A stretch of 53,346 bases of DNA from Spirochaetaceae bacterium (lineage in GTDB: Bacteria; Spirochaetota; Spirochaetia; SZUA-6; Bin103): the NCBI GenBank assembly GCA_026710565.1, contig JAPOQV010000239.1:1-53346 (forward strand), written 5' to 3'. The stretch's first letter is position 1. Every line of letters starts with the position of its first letter. The notes below the pieces were generated by a model that made no database searches, was not told the origin of the DNA, and saw only the letters and a program-made list of their open reading frames with translations. A program made the translations under genes and the position numbers. Shown in pieces: positions 49,595-53,346 of this stretch.

Positions 49595-50347
49595 ATGGCA
49601 CCCCAGACGTTGACGACTTCGGCGGCGCTCTCTGCCGCCGAAGTGGAGCGGTTTCGGCGCGACGGCTATCTCGGGCCTTACTCCCTGTGCTCGCCGGACG
49701 AGATGGCCGCGATGCGGCCGAGGATCGAGCGGGTTCTGGAGACCGATCCTCCCGTGTCGCACAACCGTGTCCACAACCGTCACCTGGACAGCCGCGCCGT
49801 GTACGACCTGTCCACCGACCCGGCGATCGTCGAGCGCATGGTCGCCCTGTACGGGCCCGACCTGCTGCTGTGGCGCACCAACTTCTTCGTCAAGAACCAA
49901 GGCAGCAAGGCGATCCCCTGGCACCAGGACTTCCACTACTGGCCGCTGGAGCCGCCGGTCATCATCTCCGCCTGGATCGCCGTGGATCCGTCCACCCGAC
50001 AGAACGGCAACCTGCAGGTGATCCCGGGATCGCACCGCACCATCGTCCCTCACGTCGAGGCGTCCCCGGACATGCAGTTCCAGGTGATGGCCGATGCGGG
50101 CTACTACGATCCCGGCGACCTGACCGACCTGGAGATGCGGCCCGGCGAGTTCATCCTGTTCAACGAACGCACCCTGCACCACTCGGAGGCCAACCAGTCC
50201 GACCTGCGCCGCATCGGGCTGGCGGTGCGGGCGATCATCCCCATCGTCAAGGTCCTGGAATACGACTCCCCGGACCATGCCCTGCAGGTCATCCACGGCA
50301 CCGACACCATGGGCCTCAATCGCCTCGCTCCGCCGCCGGCTCCATAG
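49595..50347 (+). CDS. Phytanoyl-CoA dioxygenase (PhyH) family protein
   Basis: A 250-residue Fe(II)/2-oxoglutarate oxygenase starting at the ATG at 49595, preceded by GGAGAATCG. The triad is His110-x-Asp112 (PWHQDFHYW) and His195 (TLHHSEAN), with PGSH before. The N-terminus VERFRRDGYLGPYSLCSPDE is family-typical. The gene is 72 nt behind the nuclease-like gene and has no small partner. Substrate unknown. The 154 nt that follow hold a TTGTATACGATTG stretch, possibly part of the promoter of the next gene, and nothing else. Confidence 0.88.
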   Translation: MAPQTLTTSAALSAAEVERFRRDGYLGPYSLCSPDEMAAMRPRIERVLETDPPVSHNRVHNRHLDSRAVYDLSTDPAIVERMVALYGPDLLLWRTNFFVKNQGSKAIPWHQDFHYWPLEPPVIISAWIAVDPSTRQNGNLQVIPGSHRTIVPHVEASPDMQFQVMADAGYYDPGDLTDLEMRPGEFILFNERTLHHSEANQSDLRRIGLAVRAIIPIVKVLEYDSPDHALQVIHGTDTMGLNRLAPPPAP

Positions 50348-50500
50348 CCGACGCGCAGAACCACGGCGTCTGCCCGCGCCGGCACCGGGGCAACCTCTGC
50401 AGAGCAGCTCTCGCCTACCGCTCGCACACCGGCCGCATTTCTTGTATACGATTGATGCTACGATCGGCGCCCGAAAGCTGAAGACGACGGAGCATGCACG

Positions 50501-50881
50501 ATGGCCATCAACCTCGTCCACAGAAAGGACCTCGACGACAGAGTCGAGAGACTGGCCGCGCAGCTTGGCCTGTCCGGCCGCGGCAGAAAGACCGCGATCA
50601 TCGAGCGGGCCCTGACGGTCCTCGAAGAGCAGGTGGCGCACTCACATCCACAGCGTGCCGACATCGAGGCGTCGCTCAACCGGTATATCCGAGCCGGCAG
50701 AGACCTGCGGGAGCGATATGCTGAGGGCAGCGGACCGCCACTGTCGCAGGCTCTGCAGGAAGCGCTCTACGACGGTGTCGAAGCCGCCGGCCATGCGACA
50801 GGCGATCCTCATCGGCAATCAACACAGCCCGGCTCGGAAGCCGATCCCACTCCACTTCGCGGGTCTCGGAGTCCGAGCTAG
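50501..50881 (+). CDS. Orphan ribbon-helix-helix antitoxin-like protein
   Basis: A 126-residue protein whose N-terminal 45 residues (MAINLVHRKDLDDRVERLAA, then GRGRKTAIIERALTVLEEQ) match VapB/RHH-type antitoxins. A helical middle (QRADIEASLNRYIRAGRDLR) and a low-complexity tail follow; the tail (HATGDPHRQ to SPS) is unlike typical antitoxins and suggests a frameshifted C-terminus. No toxin gene follows: the next gene is on the other strand. It may be a relic of a pair or act on a toxin elsewhere. A 20-bp piece of it recurs near 52983 as a tiny remnant. Confidence 0.65.
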   Translation: MAINLVHRKDLDDRVERLAAQLGLSGRGRKTAIIERALTVLEEQVAHSHPQRADIEASLNRYIRAGRDLRERYAEGSGPPLSQALQEALYDGVEAAGHATGDPHRQSTQPGSEADPTPLRGSRSPS

Positions 50882-50893
50882 CCATAGGCCAAG

Positions 50894-51238
50894 TCACGGT
50901 CGGCTTGTTTGAGCCACCGATCCGCTTTTCGGTTGGGTGCCTTCGATTCGGTGTCCTGTCCGGACGGCGTGCTTCACGAAGTACCGGCCCTCCTCCGCGA
51001 GCATCTCGTCCAGCTCGGTGGGCGTGTAGATGAGCAGGTCGGCCGCCCCGAACTCGAGGCGCAGATCCATGACCTCGCGTATACGATCGAAGAACGGCAG
51101 CGAGGTATCGCGCACCAGGATGACGTCGATGTCGCTGTGCTCGTCGGACGTGCCGGCGGCGACCGAGCCGAACACGTAGGCCGTGATGAACTTGCCCGCG
51201 TGACGGGCAAAGATCGCCTTGGCCGTATCCAGGTTCAT
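50894..51238 (-). CDS. Minimal nucleotidyltransferase (MNT)
   Basis: A 114-residue protein starting at ATG 51238 (MNLDTAKAIFARHAGK). The nucleotidyltransferase motif GS-x10-DxD is exact: Gly24-Ser25 and Asp36-Ile-Asp38 (FGSVAAGTSDEHSDIDV). It resembles MntA-type antitoxins, but no HEPN gene accompanies it. The gene lies downstream of the degenerate ATPase piece on the same strand. Either it is an orphan or it serves a HEPN protein encoded elsewhere. Reverse orientation with respect to the RHH gene makes those two not a pair. Confidence 0.8.
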   Translation of the reverse strand: MNLDTAKAIFARHAGKFITAYVFGSVAAGTSDEHSDIDVILVRDTSLPFFDRIREVMDLRLEFGAADLLIYTPTELDEMLAEEGRYFVKHAVRTGHRIEGTQPKSGSVAQTSRP

Positions 51239-51500
51239 GCCTGAGGATCGCACGAAAGGCGATAGGCGATGATCTCGACGGCCCGGAGCCGGCTCAGGAA
51301 GCTCTCCCACGGCACGATGCGGATGCCGCCGACCTCGCGCTCCACCGGCTCAGTGCTCACCACCGGTGCTGCGCGCGGCCGGCCGAGCACGTTCGCCCTG
51401 CGCTTCAGCTTACCCGCGCTCGAACCGCACAGGATGAACCGCAAGCCGCGGTTCTCGATGAGCCGAGGACTTCGTCCAGCAGCTCGGGACCCTTGGCACC
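51235..51500 (-). pseudogene. Frameshifted remnant of an AAA_14/DUF4143-type ATPase
   Basis: On the minus strand the frame gives RLIENRGLRFILCGSSAGKL then KLKRRANVLGRPR, the conserved sensor region of DUF4143-type ATPases. The preceding PELLDEV block is present but in another frame, so a base is missing between it and the LIENRG block. The C-terminal part (VSTEPVEREVGGIRIVPWES) is directly joined, implying a large internal deletion. The P-loop half is absent. Confidence 0.65.
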
Positions 51501-51541
51501 TGCGCACGCAGAAGCCCGCCGTGGTGGTAGACTCGCTGCCG

Positions 51542-51997
51542 ATGGCTGATCACGATGAGAACATGACCGCGCAAGGTCGCAGGAGAGGCTTCTGGAGCGG
51601 CGTCGGCGTGCCGGCGGCGCTGTGCGCCACCCTGCTTGCCCTGACTTCGCTGTCCGGCTGCAGTGTTACTGTGGTGGGCTCCCAGCGAAATCCGTTCGTG
51701 GGGGAGTGGCACGCCGAGTTTCCAGCATCCAGTGGCCGCATCTCATACACGTACGAATTCGAGAGAGACGGCAGCTACCGCTACATCAGCGCGTCGGCCA
51801 GTGGCGCGGGAAGTCTCCGGATCGAGATCGAGGGCACCTACGACTACGACGACGACACCCTGATCCTGACCCCCAGAGCCACCAGCGTTACTCCGTCACG
51901 GCTCACGTACGAGTTTGTCAATGACGAAGAGCTGCAGCTCGAATCGGAGATCGATACGGGTCTCACGATCACCTTGACCTACCACCGCCACCCCTAG
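51542..51997 (+). CDS. Small secreted lipoprotein, function unknown
   Basis: A 151-residue protein with a lipoprotein leader (hydrophobic core ending LTSLSGC, Cys about residue 40). ATG codons at 51542 and 51563 are both possible. The mature part starts VTVVGSQRNPFVGEWHAEF and contains GRISYTYEFERDGSYRY and the LIEIEGTYDYDDDTL-type region, giving a small beta-rich fold reminiscent of lipocalin-like or META-type domains. No function is recognised. It ends 7 nt before the next PhyH gene, so the two may share a transcript. Confidence 0.75.
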   Translation: MADHDENMTAQGRRRGFWSGVGVPAALCATLLALTSLSGCSVTVVGSQRNPFVGEWHAEFPASSGRISYTYEFERDGSYRYISASASGAGSLRIEIEGTYDYDDDTLILTPRATSVTPSRLTYEFVNDEELQLESEIDTGLTITLTYHRHP

Positions 51998-52004
51998 CGC
52001 GGCC

Positions 52005-52946
52005 ATGCCTGTCGACGCCGCCACGCTCGGCGAGCGCTTTGCCGAGGAGGGGTTCGTGATCGTCCGCGGTGCGTATGCCGGCAAGGTGCGCGAGCTTCGG
52101 CGGATCTGCGAGGGGGCGCTTGCCCGCTTCGTCACGACCGGGACCGAGGACAACCAGCCGAGCGGCCGCAACTACTCGGCCAGGGCGCGCATGCTCATTC
52201 ACCTCAACCACCCGGACTACCACCGCGAGCGGCCGGCGGACCTGGCCACCGTGCTCAACGCCGTGGCCGGCGGGGACGCGATGGCGGTCGCCACGGCCAT
52301 CCTGGACGAGCCACCGCTGTTCCTGCAGTGCAACCTGTACTTCGAGCCGCCGCGCGAATCGTGGGTCGGCGGCTGGCACCGCGACTGCCAGTACGACAAG
52401 TTCGACCTGCGTCCGGACGCGGACACCGAGCGCATCGTCCTGAGCGAGGCGGTGCCGGCGCGGGAGGTGCACATGCACATCTGCCTGTGCGACTCGGCCG
52501 CCACGGAGATCGTGCCCGGCTCCCACCGGCGCTGGGACACCCCCGGAGAGTACGAGGTCCGCGTCAACGATTACTGGTCGGACGCCATGCCCGGCAGGGA
52601 GCCGATCCGGCTGCAGGCCGGCGACCTGGCGTTCTTCCACGTCAACTCCATCCACCGCGGCCTGTACAGCCGGCGCAAGCGGCGCCGCACCATCGCGGTC
52701 ACCTGGGGGACGGCGTCGCGACCGCGGCCCGCCACGCGCGAGGACATGAACGGGCTCGGCGGCTACGTCGCCAGTTACCAGCCGTGGTTCACCGATCCGG
52801 CCTACCTCGAGGACACCACCCCGGAAGCGCGCCAGACCTTCGAGCGGTTCACGGCAACGTACCGGGAGTCCTGGGACGAGTCGTTCACGGCCGACCTGAG
52901 CCCGGATCTGCGCCGCTTCTTCGCCGCACGGCTCGCGGGGGGTTGA
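52005..52946 (+). CDS. Phytanoyl-CoA dioxygenase (PhyH) family protein
   Basis: A 313-residue Fe(II)/2-oxoglutarate oxygenase, the last of six in the window. The triad is His125-x-Asp127 (GGWHRDCQYD) and His217 (NSIHRGLYS), with PGSH at about 171-174. The N-terminal ERFAEEGFVIVRGAYAGK block is family-like. An Arg/Lys-rich patch follows the second histidine and could bind 2-oxoglutarate. It follows the lipoprotein gene closely and has no small partner. The short distance (7 nt) and same strand imply cotranscription. Substrate unknown. Confidence 0.88.
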   Translation: MPVDAATLGERFAEEGFVIVRGAYAGKVRELRRICEGALARFVTTGTEDNQPSGRNYSARARMLIHLNHPDYHRERPADLATVLNAVAGGDAMAVATAILDEPPLFLQCNLYFEPPRESWVGGWHRDCQYDKFDLRPDADTERIVLSEAVPAREVHMHICLCDSAATEIVPGSHRRWDTPGEYEVRVNDYWSDAMPGREPIRLQAGDLAFFHVNSIHRGLYSRRKRRRTIAVTWGTASRPRPATREDMNGLGGYVASYQPWFTDPAYLEDTTPEARQTFERFTATYRESWDESFTADLSPDLRRFFAARLAGG

Positions 52947-52974
52947 GCGGCCCGCCATTCACGCGGACTTACCG

Positions 52975-53015
52975 CATCCCAACGTGCCGAGATCGAGGCG
53001 TCCATATGCCGGTGT
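52975..53015 (+). pseudogene. Tiny RHH antitoxin remnant
   Basis: Positions 52983-53002 differ by one base in 20 from 50654-50673 inside the orphan RHH gene, in the part encoding QRADIEAS. Around it the translation gives SQRAEIEASICR before resemblance fades. There is no start or stop structure, so this is at most a gene fragment left by deletion. The rest of 52947-53090 shows nothing recognisable. Confidence 0.35.
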
Positions 53016-53097
53016 ACATCCAGGCGGCGTACCTGGAGTCGAGGACCCGATCGCTGGAGACGGCTGCCGAAACCGTCACCTATCGACCGGCGAAAAA

Positions 53098-53126
53098 TTG
53101 CTTCAATCGATTCTTATTATTACATT
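53098..53126 (+). promoter_or_regulatory. Candidate promoter of the HNH-endonuclease-type gene
   Basis: TTGCTT (53098-53103) and TACATT (53121-53126) are spaced by 17 nt in an unusually AT-rich patch just before the GTG at 53133. Base composition breaks sharply from the surrounding GC-rich sequence, which favours a real regulatory element or a recent junction. Confidence 0.35.
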
Positions 53127-53132
53127 TACTTC

Positions 53133-53346
53133 GTGCCAGTCGCCACTGGGAGCACCGAGATTCACTCCACCGTATCCGGCCTCTCCGACGACCGTCTCCT
53201 GGAGCAGACCGGCAACCTCGCGCGCCTCGACCACCAGGTCCACGTCTTCGTCATCGATCACCTGTGCGAGATCGAAGCCCGCCGCCTCTACCTGGACCGC
53301 GGCTTCTCAAGCCTCTTCGACTACGTCAAGCGCGGCCTCGGCTACA
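53133..53346 (+). CDS. N-terminus of an HNH endonuclease-type protein, cut by the window end
   Basis: About 71 residues are visible, starting at a GTG at 53133 (MPVATGSTEIHSTVSG). The pattern LLEQTGNLARLDHQVHVFVI, then HLCEIEARRLYLDRGFSSLF, then DYVKRGLGY matches the helical N-terminal region that precedes the HNH domain in a group of bacterial endonucleases (consensus ...RRLYL..GYSSLF.Y..RELGYSE). The HNH motif itself is beyond the window, so the assignment rests on this N-terminal pattern alone. Homing or phage-like mobility is common for the group. The coding frame is open at the right edge. Confidence 0.65.
   Translation, partial: MPVATGSTEIHSTVSGLSDDRLLEQTGNLARLDHQVHVFVIDHLCEIEARRLYLDRGFSSLFDYVKRGLGY

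Noticed and set aside
1..53346. tRNA, rRNA, riboswitch or transposase genes
   Set aside because: No cloverleaf, conserved rRNA core, known riboswitch core or DDE-type transposase frame was found by reading; a covariance-model scan would be decisive.

Overview
The window is a high-GC bacterial chromosome segment (GC visibly in the mid to upper 60s) with many tight or 4-nt-overlapping genes and no rRNA, tRNA or CRISPR array that I can recognise. The mix of LplB/YtcP-type sugar importers with large binding proteins, many phytanoyl-CoA dioxygenase-like (PhyH) proteins, a sulfatase, glycosidase-like proteins and a very high density of toxin-antitoxin (TA) genes resembles environmental or host-associated marine bacteria. 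The binding protein leader, which ends in Ala-X-Ala followed by Glu-Gly-Ser-Ser-Glu-Glu, is reminiscent of Spirochaetota, but this taxonomic guess is weak.

Layout. 1-7.1 kb (+): the end of a MetE-like methyltransferase, then a sugar/oligosaccharide ABC importer (binding protein, hairpin terminator, LplB-like permease, two tandem YtcP-like permeases) coupled to a secreted FG-GAP/ASPIC protein. 7.1-12.1 kb (-): an AAA ATPase and a pair of half-size ABC exporters. 12.2-13.8 kb: a PIN-type TA pair and a creatininase-family hydrolase. 13.8-21.8 kb (-): one codirectional run of secreted protein, PLP decarboxylase, response regulator/phosphatase, periplasmic binding lipoprotein, sensor kinase, a small protein of unknown family, and PhyH. 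21.9-28.3 kb: Phd/PIN TA; a second copy of the small protein + PhyH pair followed by a sulfatase and a 2-hydroxyacid dehydrogenase; then two nucleotidyltransferase/HEPN modules tail to tail, one of them a single fused polypeptide. 28.4-33 kb: small Gly-rich membrane protein, PhyH, YefM/YoeB, a GH29 fucosidase, a DUF4160/DUF2442-XRE pair, then a graveyard holding a degenerate copy of the fucosidase 3' end and a nucleotidyltransferase remnant. 33-37 kb (-): two related beta-propeller glycosidase-like proteins and a NYN-cold-shock fusion. 37-42.2 kb: RHH/PIN TA, a HigA remnant, a fatty acid hydroxylase-family membrane protein, a PP2C phosphatase and an ABC-2-like transporter. 42.3-49.5 kb (+): a packed operon of a PhyH/beta-sandwich/nitrilase fusion, a Gfo/Idh dehydrogenase, a 603-aa protein of unknown family, an AraD1-type FAH protein and a nuclease-like/DUF4268-like protein. 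49.6 kb to the end: two more PhyH genes, an orphan RHH protein, a nucleotidyltransferase, an ATPase remnant, a lipoprotein and the start of an HNH-endonuclease-type gene.

How the genes may work together. The recurrent theme is uptake and oxidative or hydrolytic breakdown of decorated small molecules or glycans: importer, six PhyH oxygenases, sulfatase, fucosidase, dehydrogenases, FAH and nitrilase domains. These modules are interspersed with about eight TA or TA-like loci and several TA remnants, which marks the window as a mosaic accessory region. The most interesting items are the twice-occurring small protein + PhyH pair, whose partner (about 125 aa, ending in a conserved YGLG-EFILEK block) I cannot assign to a family, and the tri-domain PhyH-nitrilase fusion heading a translationally coupled operon with another unassigned protein.
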